Shown one piece after another: positions 8,556 to 15,733 of a stretch of 64,000 nucleotides of DNA (position 1 is its first letter; each line of letters starts with the position of its first letter). The notes below the pieces were generated by a model that had not been told where the DNA came from, searched no databases, and worked only from the letters and a program-made list of their open reading frames with translations. A program made the translations under genes and the position numbers. This stretch comes from Chryseobacterium balustinum (GTDB lineage Bacteria > Bacteroidota > Bacteroidia > Flavobacteriales > Weeksellaceae), in the NCBI RefSeq assembly GCF_900168205.1, contig NZ_FUZE01000001.1, positions 372,001 through 436,000 on the forward strand, given 5' to 3'.

Positions 8556-9593
8556 ATGTACAAATCGCTCATTCGCCCGATTCTTTTCAAATTTGATCCC
8601 GAAGAAGTGCATCATTTTACTTTTTCGATGCTTAAAAATTTTGGATTTCTAACAAAATTATTCCTTCCAAAACCAATTGTCGACAAACATCTTGAAAGAG
8701 AAGTTTTCGGATTGAAATTCAAAAATCCGGTTGGTTTAGCGGCTGGTTTTGATAAAAATGCTGTTTTGTTCAACGAATTGGGAGACTTAGGATTCGGATT
8801 TGTAGAAATAGGAACAGTAACGCCAAAAGCACAAGCGGGAAATCCTAAAAAAAGACTTTTCCGTTTAATAGAAGATGGCGGAATTATCAACAGAATGGGT
8901 TTCAACAACGATGGGTTGGAAACTGCCATTGAAAAACTAAAATCTAATAAAGGGAAAATCATCATCGGTGGAAACATCGGAAAAAACACCAATACAACGC
9001 CTGAAAATTATACTCAGGATTACTTAGACTGTTTCGAAGGTCTTCATCCTTATGTAGACTATTTTGTTTTGAATGTAAGTTGCCCGAACGTTGGAAGTCA
9101 TGCGAAGCTGGAAGATGTAGAATATCTGAGAGAATTGATAACAGCTGTTAAGGAAATCAATCAAACTAAAGTAAATCCAAAACCGATTCTTCTAAAAATT
9201 GCTCCGGATTTAAATAATCAACAATTAGATGAAATTATCGAACTGATTGCAGAAACAAAAATCGACGGAATTGTGGTTTCAAACACATCAGTCAACAGAG
9301 AAGGTCTGAAAACTTCGCCTGAAGTTTTAGCAGAAATCGGAAACGGAGGACTTAGCGGAAAACCGATTCGTGAAAGAAGTACAGCGATGATCAAATATCT
9401 TTCTGATAAAAGTAACAGAGCATTTCCAATCATAGGTGTTGGAGGAATTCATTCTGCTAAAGATGCGATTGAAAAATTAAATGCAGGTGCAAGTTTAGTT
9501 CAGTTGTACACCGGATTTATTTACGAAGGTCCGCAATTGATTAACGATATTAATCAGGAACTTTTAACGAGAGCTGGTAGAATTTCGAGATAA
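8556..9593 (+). CDS. pyrD: Dihydroorotate dehydrogenase (quinone), class 2
   Basis: 345 residues. It oxidises dihydroorotate to orotate in pyrimidine synthesis and passes electrons to membrane quinone. The N-terminal helices ([23 protein letters not shown]) are the membrane-docking region that defines class 2. FMN-binding segments such as [11 protein letters not shown] (58-68), INRMGFNN (111-118), IIGGNIGKN (136-144) and [11 protein letters not shown] are present. At the catalytic-base position the motif is NVSCPN (173-178), with Cys176 where class 2 enzymes usually have Ser; Cys is typical of class 1. Similar sequences are remembered from other flavobacteria. It is monocistronic with its own promoter and terminator. 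Confidence 0.93.
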   Translation: MYKSLIRPILFKFDPEEVHHFTFSMLKNFGFLTKLFLPKPIVDKHLEREVFGLKFKNPVGLAAGFDKNAVLFNELGDLGFGFVEIGTVTPKAQAGNPKKRLFRLIEDGGIINRMGFNNDGLETAIEKLKSNKGKIIIGGNIGKNTNTTPENYTQDYLDCFEGLHPYVDYFVLNVSCPNVGSHAKLEDVEYLRELITAVKEINQTKVNPKPILLKIAPDLNNQQLDEIIELIAETKIDGIVVSNTSVNREGLKTSPEVLAEIGNGGLSGKPIRERSTAMIKYLSDKSNRAFPIIGVGGIHSAKDAIEKLNAGASLVQLYTGFIYEGPQLINDINQELLTRAGRISR

Positions 9594-9612
9594 TTTGAAT
9601 CTTAAAAATATG

Positions 9613-9644
9613 AAAAGCAAAACTGATGAGGTTTTGCTTTTTTG
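9613..9644 (+). terminator. Terminator of pyrD
   Basis: AAAAGCAAAAC (9613-9623) pairs perfectly with GTTTTGCTTTT (9631-9641), followed by more T. Confidence 0.85.
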
Positions 9645-9726
9645 TTATAAAATATCTCGTTGATTCAGATAAAGCAGATTTTAGAATAAGTTTTATCTGC
9701 GAAATTTGTGAGAAAAACTTTAGGTT

Positions 9727-10971
9727 TCAGAGAAAAAAATGCGAAATCGTATAAATAATCAAACCAACCAATCCACCAACTAAAGTTCCGTTGACACGAA
9801 TAAATTGAAGGTCTTTTCCAACCTCCAGTTCTAGTTTTTCGCTCAACTCTTTTCCCTGCCAATTTCCGACGGTTGAACTGATGAGGTTTCCGGCTTGATG
9901 GGTGTTTTTCAGAATATATTTATAAGCGGTTACTCTTACCCAATGATCGATTTTGTTCTGAAGCTTTTCGTCAGTTTTCAAATTTTGAGAAAATTCATTC
10001 AAATTTTTTGTGATGTATTTTTTTAATGAAGATTCGTCTTCCTGCAATTCATTATTCAATGTTTTTTTGATGGAAAGCCAAATATCGTTAGAATATTCTT
10101 CTAGTTTATCATTTTTTAGAAAATCATTTTTGATGGTTTTAAATTCATCATTCCATTTCGGATCTTCTTTTAGATCATTAGAAAATTCATAGATTTTTTT
10201 TGTGATTAAACCTCTGATTTCGTGATTAGTATCTTCCTCCACCTCTCTGAAGAAATCTGAAAGTCCACTCGCAATTTTATCGGCAATTTTATTATCAACA
10301 AAGGAAGGAATAAAAGAATAGCTGCCTTTTTTTACCCTTTCCTGAATCATTCCATCGTTTTCAATAAGATATTCTTTGATCTGTTTTGAAAGATTAGTGA
10401 CGATTTTCTGATGATCATTTTTATCTAAAAGATAGATAATTCCATTTCCTAAAATTTTATTAAGCTGAATATCATTGGTCATTTCACTAACTTTTTTGCT
10501 GATGAAATGGCTTACTTCAGAATCATCCAGTTTGTTGAGAATATCCAAAACGATGTCTGAGAGATTTTTAATTAAAGCGTCCTGATTTCTTTCTTTTGTC
10601 AACCATTCGCCGACAAAATTTGAAATTTTTATTTTTTGAATATATGGACGAATTGTTTTTGGCGAAAGAAAATTAGAAACCACAAAGCTTCCCAGGTTAT
10701 CACCCAGTTTTTCCTTGCTGTTTTCAATAAGATTGGTATGCGGAATTGGAAGTCCTAATGGATGACGGAAAAGAGCGGTCACCGCAAACCAGTCTGCTAA
10801 AGCACCAACCATTGCGGCTTCAGAAAATGCACGAACATAGCCAATCCAATGAGAATCAAGTGTTTTTTGCAAAATTGTAGTAATAATAAAGATAATCGCC
10901 ATCAAGACAAAAAGTCCTGTGGCAAAAGCTTTATATTTTCTAAGCTGTTTTCGTTTGGCTTCGTCATTCAT
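9727..10971 (-). CDS. DUF445 family membrane protein
   Basis: 414 residues. A transmembrane helix lies near the N-terminus (about 16-36). It is followed by the family signature ALADWFAVTALFRHPLGLPIPHT, then a long, largely helical middle, and a second hydrophobic helix at the C-terminus (GTLVGGLVGLIIYTISHFFL region). This is the YjiN/DUF445 layout. The cellular role is unknown. It stands alone between pyrD (convergent) and repeat C. Confidence 0.85.
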   Translation of the reverse strand: MNDEAKRKQLRKYKAFATGLFVLMAIIFIITTILQKTLDSHWIGYVRAFSEAAMVGALADWFAVTALFRHPLGLPIPHTNLIENSKEKLGDNLGSFVVSNFLSPKTIRPYIQKIKISNFVGEWLTKERNQDALIKNLSDIVLDILNKLDDSEVSHFISKKVSEMTNDIQLNKILGNGIIYLLDKNDHQKIVTNLSKQIKEYLIENDGMIQERVKKGSYSFIPSFVDNKIADKIASGLSDFFREVEEDTNHEIRGLITKKIYEFSNDLKEDPKWNDEFKTIKNDFLKNDKLEEYSNDIWLSIKKTLNNELQEDESSLKKYITKNLNEFSQNLKTDEKLQNKIDHWVRVTAYKYILKNTHQAGNLISSTVGNWQGKELSEKLELEVGKDLQFIRVNGTLVGGLVGLIIYTISHFFL

Positions 10972-11007
10972 ATTCTCAAATTTACTAAATTTGGTTGTAA
11001 TTCTTTT

Positions 11008-11141
11008 ACCACAAAAGTCGCAAAAGAATTTAAGCTTAATAATATCTTAGAAAAGTACACATCAGTTTTTACAGTTTGTGAGCTTGTCATTTTCAGCAGT
11101 CAAAACTTTAATAAGAGGAAAGCTTTTACGATTTTTGTGGT
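11008..11141. repeat. Inverted-repeat hairpin element C
   Basis: Arms ACCACAAAA (11008-11016) and its complement (11133-11141) continue imperfectly inward as GTCGCAAAAG against CTTTTACGA. The element is 134 bases long and sits between the divergent DUF445 and msrB genes. It shares the CRCAAAAG-type arm with element A. Confidence 0.6.
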
Positions 11142-11179
11142 TAGATTTTACATTAATTTCTAATATTTAAATAAATTCT

Positions 11180-11623
11180 ATGCATAACGAAGCAAAAAAC
11201 AATCCATATTATTCAAGAGCAGATACTGCAAAACTGAACGTGTCAAATGATGAATGGTTTAAAATTCTTTCTCCAGATTTGTACGCAATTGCAAGAGAAG
11301 CAGCAACAGAAAGACCATTTACCGGAACATATAATGAGTTTGATGAATTGGGAGAATATTATTGTGCGGTTTGTGGAAATCACCTTTTCCGCTCTAACCA
11401 AAAATTTATGAGCAGTTGCGGTTGGCCAAGTTTTTTTGAAGCTGATAAAAATGGAGTAGGCTATAACCGCGATTCAACTCATGGAATGGAAAGAATTGAG
11501 GTAGTTTGTAAACGTTGTGATTCTCACTTGGGTCATGTTTTTAATGATGGACCTGCTCCAACAGGTACTAGATACTGCATGAATTCTATAAGTTTAGAGT
11601 TTGTTCCAGATTCTGAAGAATAA
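11180..11623 (+). CDS. msrB: Peptide-methionine (R)-S-oxide reductase MsrB
   Basis: 147 residues with the full MsrB fold. It reduces methionine-R-sulfoxide in oxidised proteins. Zinc is bound by C62/C65 (CAVC) and C110/C113 (CKRC). The catalytic Cys is C133 in GTRYCMNS, and C80 (SSCGWPSF) is in the usual resolving position. GHVFNDGPAPTGTRYC is the family signature. No signal peptide is seen, so it is cytosolic. It is not fused to MsrA. Confidence 0.95.
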   Translation: MHNEAKNNPYYSRADTAKLNVSNDEWFKILSPDLYAIAREAATERPFTGTYNEFDELGEYYCAVCGNHLFRSNQKFMSSCGWPSFFEADKNGVGYNRDSTHGMERIEVVCKRCDSHLGHVFNDGPAPTGTRYCMNSISLEFVPDSEE

Positions 11624-11695
11624 TCTTTGTGAGTTAAAGTTTCTTAAATTGAGTTAAACTTTTTTTATTTTAACTCATTGATAATTATGATTTTA

Positions 11696-11703
11696 TAAAT
11701 TTG
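11696..11703 (+). promoter_or_regulatory. -7 element of the L,D-transpeptidase gene
   Basis: TAAATTTG matches TAnnTTTG, 30 bases before the ATG at 11734. Confidence 0.55.
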
Positions 11704-11733
11704 TACCCGGAATTTTAATTTAACATAATATTA

Positions 11734-12495
11734 ATGAAAGGATTTTATAGCGTATTAGGCATTGTGTACATGGTAACGACTTCTTTTTATGTTTCTCCAA
11801 AAAACGAGAATGTAAAGAATGAAAATACCAACACAAAAAAAATAGAAACTGCAGTTGAAATTAAATCTGAAAAAAGCACAAATGAAATGAGTTCTTCTGA
11901 AGAACTTTATAATTCTATCTTATTCGAATCTGATCATAAACTGAATTTTGATGTTTTTTCTAAAGCTATTTTAGGTTTTTCTAATCTGAAAAAAGCTGGG
12001 AAATTAGATGAAAATGCACATTTGCTAACGATTTGTGATTTTTCAATATCATCAAATACCAAAAGACTTTGGGTGATTGATATGAATGAGAAAAAAGTTC
12101 TTTTTAACTCTTTGGTTGCTCACGGAAAAAATACAGGGGAAGAATTTGCAACAAATTTTTCTAATACCGAAAGCTCACTTCAAAGTAGTATGGGTTTCTA
12201 TATAACAGAATCAACCTACAATGGTGACAACGGATATTCTTTAAAACTTTTAGGAATGGATAAAGGTTTTAATGATGCGGCTTACAAAAGAGCTGTCGTA
12301 ATGCATGGAGCAGATTATGTAAGTGAAGAGTTTGCTGCAGCACACAAAAGAATCGGAAGAAGCTGGGGTTGTCCTGCAATTCCGAGAGCATTAACGGAGC
12401 CGATTATCAATACAATAAAAGGAAAAAATGTTCTTTTTATTTATTACCCCGATCAGAACTATCTTTCTTCATCGGAATGGTTGAAAGAAGCATAA
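11734..12495 (+). CDS. Murein L,D-transpeptidase-like protein (YkuD_2 type)
   Basis: 253 residues. A short hydrophobic N-terminal segment (about 4-20) looks like a signal or anchor, followed by a Lys/Glu-rich linker. The second half matches the YkuD_2 catalytic domain, with VVMHGADYVS (H191) and GRSWGCPAIPR (C213) giving the expected His and nucleophilic Cys. Such enzymes make or remodel 3-3 links in peptidoglycan or attach proteins to it. Activity on murein is inferred from the family only. The gene is followed by a strong terminator. Confidence 0.82.
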   Translation: MKGFYSVLGIVYMVTTSFYVSPKNENVKNENTNTKKIETAVEIKSEKSTNEMSSSEELYNSILFESDHKLNFDVFSKAILGFSNLKKAGKLDENAHLLTICDFSISSNTKRLWVIDMNEKKVLFNSLVAHGKNTGEEFATNFSNTESSLQSSMGFYITESTYNGDNGYSLKLLGMDKGFNDAAYKRAVVMHGADYVSEEFAAAHKRIGRSWGCPAIPRALTEPIINTIKGKNVLFIYYPDQNYLSSSEWLKEA

Positions 12496-12533
12496 AGAAA
12501 AAGCAGTCTATATTTAGACTGCTTTTTCTTTTA
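12494..12533 (+). terminator. Strong terminator after the L,D-transpeptidase gene
   Basis: AAAGAAAAAGCAGTCTA (12494-12510) and TAGACTGCTTTTTCTTT (12515-12531) form a perfect 17-base stem with a 4-base loop. It begins at the stop codon. Confidence 0.9.
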
Positions 12534-12625
12534 AAGTTATTCTATTTTTCTTTGTCATTTTGATGAAGAAAGAATTTCTTAATAATCTTAATTACTTAAC
12601 TAAATCTTAATGGTTTAAATTAAGT

Positions 12626-13867
12626 CTATGAAAATTTCTTAAACACCAAAGTAGCATTATGTCCTCCAAAGCCGAAGGCGTTACTTAATGCAAATTGAAT
12701 ATTCTTTTCTTTTGCTTCACCAAAAATAATATTTACATCTTTTGGAATGTTTTCATCAATCTTATGAAGATTGATAGTTGGCGGAATAATTCCTTTTTCA
12801 ATCGCTTTAATCGAAAGAATAGCTTCTGCTGCTCCTGCTGCTCCCAATAAGTGACCCGTCATTGATTTTGTTGCACTTAGATCAAGGTTTTTACTTCCTT
12901 TAAATAATTTGCTGATTCCTTTTAGCTCGACCAAATCTCCAAGTGGAGTAGAGGTTGCGTGAGGATTGAGGTAATCAATATCTTCAACGTTTGCTCCGGC
13001 TTCATGTAATGCCAATTGCATTGCTTTTATTGCCCCAACTCCGTCAGGATGAGGTGCGGTCATATGATACGCATCGGCAGTCATTGCTGCTCCTGCCAAC
13101 TCTGCATATATTTTTGCGCCTCTTGCTTTTGCATGCTCATATTCTTCCAAAACCAAAGCTCCGGCTCCTTCTCCCATTACAAAACCGTCTCGGTTTTCAT
13201 CGTAAGGTCGGCTTGCTGTAGCAAAATCATCATTTCTTGTAGACATTGCTTTCATTACAGAAAACCCACCAACTGAAGCGGGCGTAATTGCAGCTTCCGA
13301 GCCACCGCTGATAATTACTTTAGCTTTTCCTAAACGGATATAGTTGAAGGCATCCATCAAAGCGGTATTTCCTGTTGCGCAAGCTGAAATCGTTGTGTAA
13401 TTAATTCCCTGAAGACCAAACTTCATAGAAATCATTCCCGAAGCCATATTGGCGATAAATTTTGGAACGAAGAAAGGGTTGAATCTCGGATTCTGATCAT
13501 TGGCTGCAAAATTCATGACTTCGCTTTCGAAAGTCCACATTCCGCCTTGTCCGGTTCCCCAGATTACGCCAGTGTCAAAAGGATCCATTTTTTCAAATTC
13601 CAATCCTGAATCGTTTATTGCTTCTGCAGATGAATACATTGCGTACTGAGAAAACAGGTCGCTTCTTTTTATTTCGTTGTGATTTAAATATACCTTTGGG
13701 TCAAAGTTTTTTACTTCACATGCAAAGTGTACTTTAAATTTTTCGGTATCGAAGTGAGTGATTTTATTTGCTCCGCTTACTCCGTTGATGCTGTTTTGCC
13801 AGAATTCTTCAACATTATTTCCTAAAGGCGTTACTGCGCCCAATCCTGTAATGACAACTCTTTTCAT
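12626..13867 (-). CDS. fabF: Beta-ketoacyl-ACP synthase II (FabF) paralogue
   Basis: 413 residues. The Cys-His-His triad of KAS II enzymes is present: C163 (ISACATGN), H303 (NPHATSTP) and H339 (SMTGHLLGAAGAAE). It extends acyl-ACP with malonyl-ACP in fatty-acid synthesis. The His motif is HAT rather than the usual HGT. It is not beside acpP or rnc, where the housekeeping fabF of flavobacteria usually sits as I recall, so it may be a second copy. It lies 88 bases after a thioesterase gene and is transcribed the same way, although a separate -7 element sits upstream. Confidence 0.9.
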   Translation of the reverse strand: MKRVVITGLGAVTPLGNNVEEFWQNSINGVSGANKITHFDTEKFKVHFACEVKNFDPKVYLNHNEIKRSDLFSQYAMYSSAEAINDSGLEFEKMDPFDTGVIWGTGQGGMWTFESEVMNFAANDQNPRFNPFFVPKFIANMASGMISMKFGLQGINYTTISACATGNTALMDAFNYIRLGKAKVIISGGSEAAITPASVGGFSVMKAMSTRNDDFATASRPYDENRDGFVMGEGAGALVLEEYEHAKARGAKIYAELAGAAMTADAYHMTAPHPDGVGAIKAMQLALHEAGANVEDIDYLNPHATSTPLGDLVELKGISKLFKGSKNLDLSATKSMTGHLLGAAGAAEAILSIKAIEKGIIPPTINLHKIDENIPKDVNIIFGEAKEKNIQFALSNAFGFGGHNATLVFKKFS

Positions 13868-13925
13868 AGATGGCTGTATATATTTTTTAAGTCATTAAAA
13901 TCACAATTTTTACTGTTTTACTTAT

Positions 13926-13933
13926 CAAAGATA
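13926..13933 (-). promoter_or_regulatory. Possible -7 element of fabF
   Basis: On the - strand this reads TATCTTTG (TAnnTTTG), about 60 bases upstream of the fabF start. It would give fabF a promoter besides read-through from the TetR/thioesterase genes. Confidence 0.45.
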
Positions 13934-13955
13934 TTCAGTAACGGGGATTTTATAT

Positions 13956-14381
13956 TTAGTTATTAATTTTAAATAGATTTGAGGTTCCTCTTGCGATGAG
14001 TCTTGTTTTGTCTGCGTTCCAAATTTCGCATTGTGCATTCACAAACTGTTTTCCTCTTTTGATGATTTTGGTTTCGGCTACAATCGTATCATTTTCTTTT
14101 GCCGTTGAAAAATAATCGATGCTGTTATTTACGGTTACAATAAAGTTTTTTTCGTTTAAAGAAAACATCGTTGCGCCAATGATATCATCCATAATTGCTG
14201 CCGTTAGGCCACCGTGCATATTTCCCATCGGGTTTAGCCATTCTTCTCTTACGATATACTGAAATTCAATTTGACCTTCTTCAGCCGATACGACTACCGG
14301 ATTAAGCCATCTCATAAAAGGAGAGGGTGATGCGGTAAATTCTTTTCCGATGAATGATTTTAATGCCTGCAGTTTGTCCAT
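13956..14381 (-). CDS. PaaI-family hotdog thioesterase
   Basis: 141 residues with a single hotdog fold. The motif NPMGNMHGGLTAAIMDD (about 50-66) is the PaaI/acyl-CoA thioesterase signature, with HGG next to the active site. It would hydrolyse an acyl- or aryl-CoA. The true substrate is not visible from sequence. It starts 10 bases after the TetR regulator on the same strand, so the two are very likely one transcript, possibly reaching fabF. Confidence 0.85.
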   Translation of the reverse strand: MDKLQALKSFIGKEFTASPSPFMRWLNPVVVSAEEGQIEFQYIVREEWLNPMGNMHGGLTAAIMDDIIGATMFSLNEKNFIVTVNNSIDYFSTAKENDTIVAETKIIKRGKQFVNAQCEIWNADKTRLIARGTSNLFKINN

Positions 14382-14391
14382 ACCATTTATA

Positions 14392-14997
14392 TTATAAAGG
14401 ATTTTTTTTAATTTCTTTGTCGATGAGTAGTAGAATTCTATCTAAAGCAAGGTTTAAGTGTTTTTCATCTTTTGTTGTTTTAGAAAGCAAAATTCCACCT
14501 TCAATAAGGATAATAAAAAGCGAAGCATATTGCTCGGAATCTATTTTTTTATTGAACTCATTATTGATTTGCCCGGTTTTAATGATTTCTGAAATAGTTT
14601 TTGTCCAGTCTTCAAAAGATAATTTAACCTGATTGTTTAATGCAGGAAAAGTATCGTCAGATTCTGTGGCTGCATTCATCAATGGGCAACCGCCATGTAG
14701 AAAAACCAATTGCCAGTTTTTTCTGTAAAAAGATACGAAAGCATACAGTTTATCAGACATTGTTGGAAATTCTTCGCTGAATGATCTCATCAAACTTTTT
14801 TTGAGAATTCCCGAATTGTATTTGTAAACTTCGAGCGATACTTCGTCTTTGTTTTCAAAATTTCCGTAGATACTGCCCTTTGTGAGGCCGGTTGCTTCTG
14901 TAATATCAGATAAAGACGTAGCGGTGTACCCTTTGGTATTAAACAAAGTGGCCGTTTTCTCGATAATGAATTGTTTTGTCTTTTCTGCTTTTGACAT
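14392..14997 (-). CDS. TetR-family transcriptional regulator
   Basis: 201 residues from the ATG at 14997; a TTG two codons earlier is less likely. The N-terminal helix-turn-helix is typical (TLFNTKGYTATSLSDITEATGLTKGSIYGNFENKDE). The C-terminal ligand domain is of the type seen in repressors of multidrug efflux or acyl metabolism. A perfect-arm palindrome lies next to its -7 element, which points to autoregulation. With a CoA thioesterase and a ketoacyl synthase downstream, an acyl-CoA or fatty-acid ligand is a reasonable guess. Confidence 0.88.
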   Translation of the reverse strand: MSKAEKTKQFIIEKTATLFNTKGYTATSLSDITEATGLTKGSIYGNFENKDEVSLEVYKYNSGILKKSLMRSFSEEFPTMSDKLYAFVSFYRKNWQLVFLHGGCPLMNAATESDDTFPALNNQVKLSFEDWTKTISEIIKTGQINNEFNKKIDSEQYASLFIILIEGGILLSKTTKDEKHLNLALDRILLLIDKEIKKNPL

Positions 14998-15014
14998 CTT
15001 CAATAATCAACATA

Positions 15015-15022
15015 CAAATATA
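15015..15022 (-). promoter_or_regulatory. -7 element of the TetR/thioesterase operon
   Basis: On the - strand this reads TATATTTG, matching TAnnTTTG. It lies 17 bases before the ATG at 14997 and 4 bases downstream of the palindromic operator. Confidence 0.65.
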
Positions 15023-15026
15023 CATA

Positions 15027-15046
15027 AATATACCGATTGGTATATT
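15027..15046. promoter_or_regulatory. Palindromic TetR-type operator
   Basis: AATATACC (15027-15034) and GGTATATT (15039-15046) are perfect 8-base arms around GATT. A 20-base palindrome with an ACCGATTGGT-like centre is typical of TetR operators. It sits between the expected -33 and -7 regions, so a bound repressor would block RNA polymerase. Confidence 0.75.
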
Positions 15047-15112
15047 TTTTATTTTTAAATTAAATATATTGTTGATTTTAAGCTAAAATAATTTGAATTA
15101 AATTTAAAAATA

Positions 15113-15138
15113 AAAAAACGGGCTTTAACCCGTTTTTA
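15113..15138 (-). terminator. Terminator of the OsmC gene
   Basis: AAAAACGGG (15114-15122) pairs with CCCGTTTTT (15129-15137). It is downstream of the OsmC gene on the - strand and A/T-flanked on both sides. Confidence 0.8.
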
Positions 15139-15168
15139 TTGATGCTATAATTAAGTTTTATCGTATGC

Positions 15169-15588
15169 TTAGTTTGTTAAAGTAGCATTCAAGCTAATCT
15201 CAAAACTGAAAGCCTGACTTACAGGACAGCCTTCTTCAGCGATCTTCGCATATTTTTGAAAATCTTCTTCAGAAATTCCAGGGATTTTAGCGGTTAATGT
15301 CAATTCAGATTTAGTGATTTTTCCAGCTGCAGGATCTAGCGTGATTACTGATTTTGTTGTAAGCTCTTCAGGAGTGAAACCTGCTTGAGTCAATTCTGCG
15401 CTCAGTTTCATGGTGAAACATCCTGCGTGAGCTGCCGCTAATAATTCTTCAGGGTTGGTTCCAACTCCATCTTCGAAACGGCTTCCGAAAGAATATTGAG
15501 TTTGATTTAAAGTTGTGCTTTGGGTAGTTAAATGTCCTTTACCTTCTTTTACAGTGCCATTCCAAACGGCTGTTGCGTTACGTTTCAT
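15169..15588 (-). CDS. OsmC-family peroxiredoxin
   Basis: 139 residues with the OsmC/Ohr fold, a Cys-based peroxidase for organic hydroperoxides. The two reactive cysteines are C57 (HAGCFTMKL) and C121 (EEGCPVSQAF). The segment NPEELLAAAHAGCF is the family signature and favours OsmC over Ohr. It is cytosolic. The gene is single, with its own terminator. Confidence 0.9.
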   Translation of the reverse strand: MKRNATAVWNGTVKEGKGHLTTQSTTLNQTQYSFGSRFEDGVGTNPEELLAAAHAGCFTMKLSAELTQAGFTPEELTTKSVITLDPAAGKITKSELTLTAKIPGISEEDFQKYAKIAEEGCPVSQAFSFEISLNATLTN

Positions 15589-15627
15589 ATTAAAATATTT
15601 GATGTTTAAAATTTAAATTAAAGATAC

Positions 15628-15676
15628 AAAAAAGCATGATTTCATAATCATTAATTATCGAAACCATGCCTTTTTA
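15628..15676. terminator. Probable terminator after the HMA-TonB receptor gene
   Basis: AAAAAGCATGATTTC and GAAACCATGCCTTTTT (15660-15675) pair with one mismatch and one bulge. T runs suit the - strand gene ending at 15734. Confidence 0.5.
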
Positions 15677-15733
15677 TTTGTGAATTTGAAAATGAGCTAA
15701 TTTGAAAATTATTCAAACCTCTCAATCTCAACC

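Noticed and set aside
8612..8992. 126-codon frame opposite pyrD
   Set aside because: It lies wholly antisense to a certain gene and resembles no known protein.
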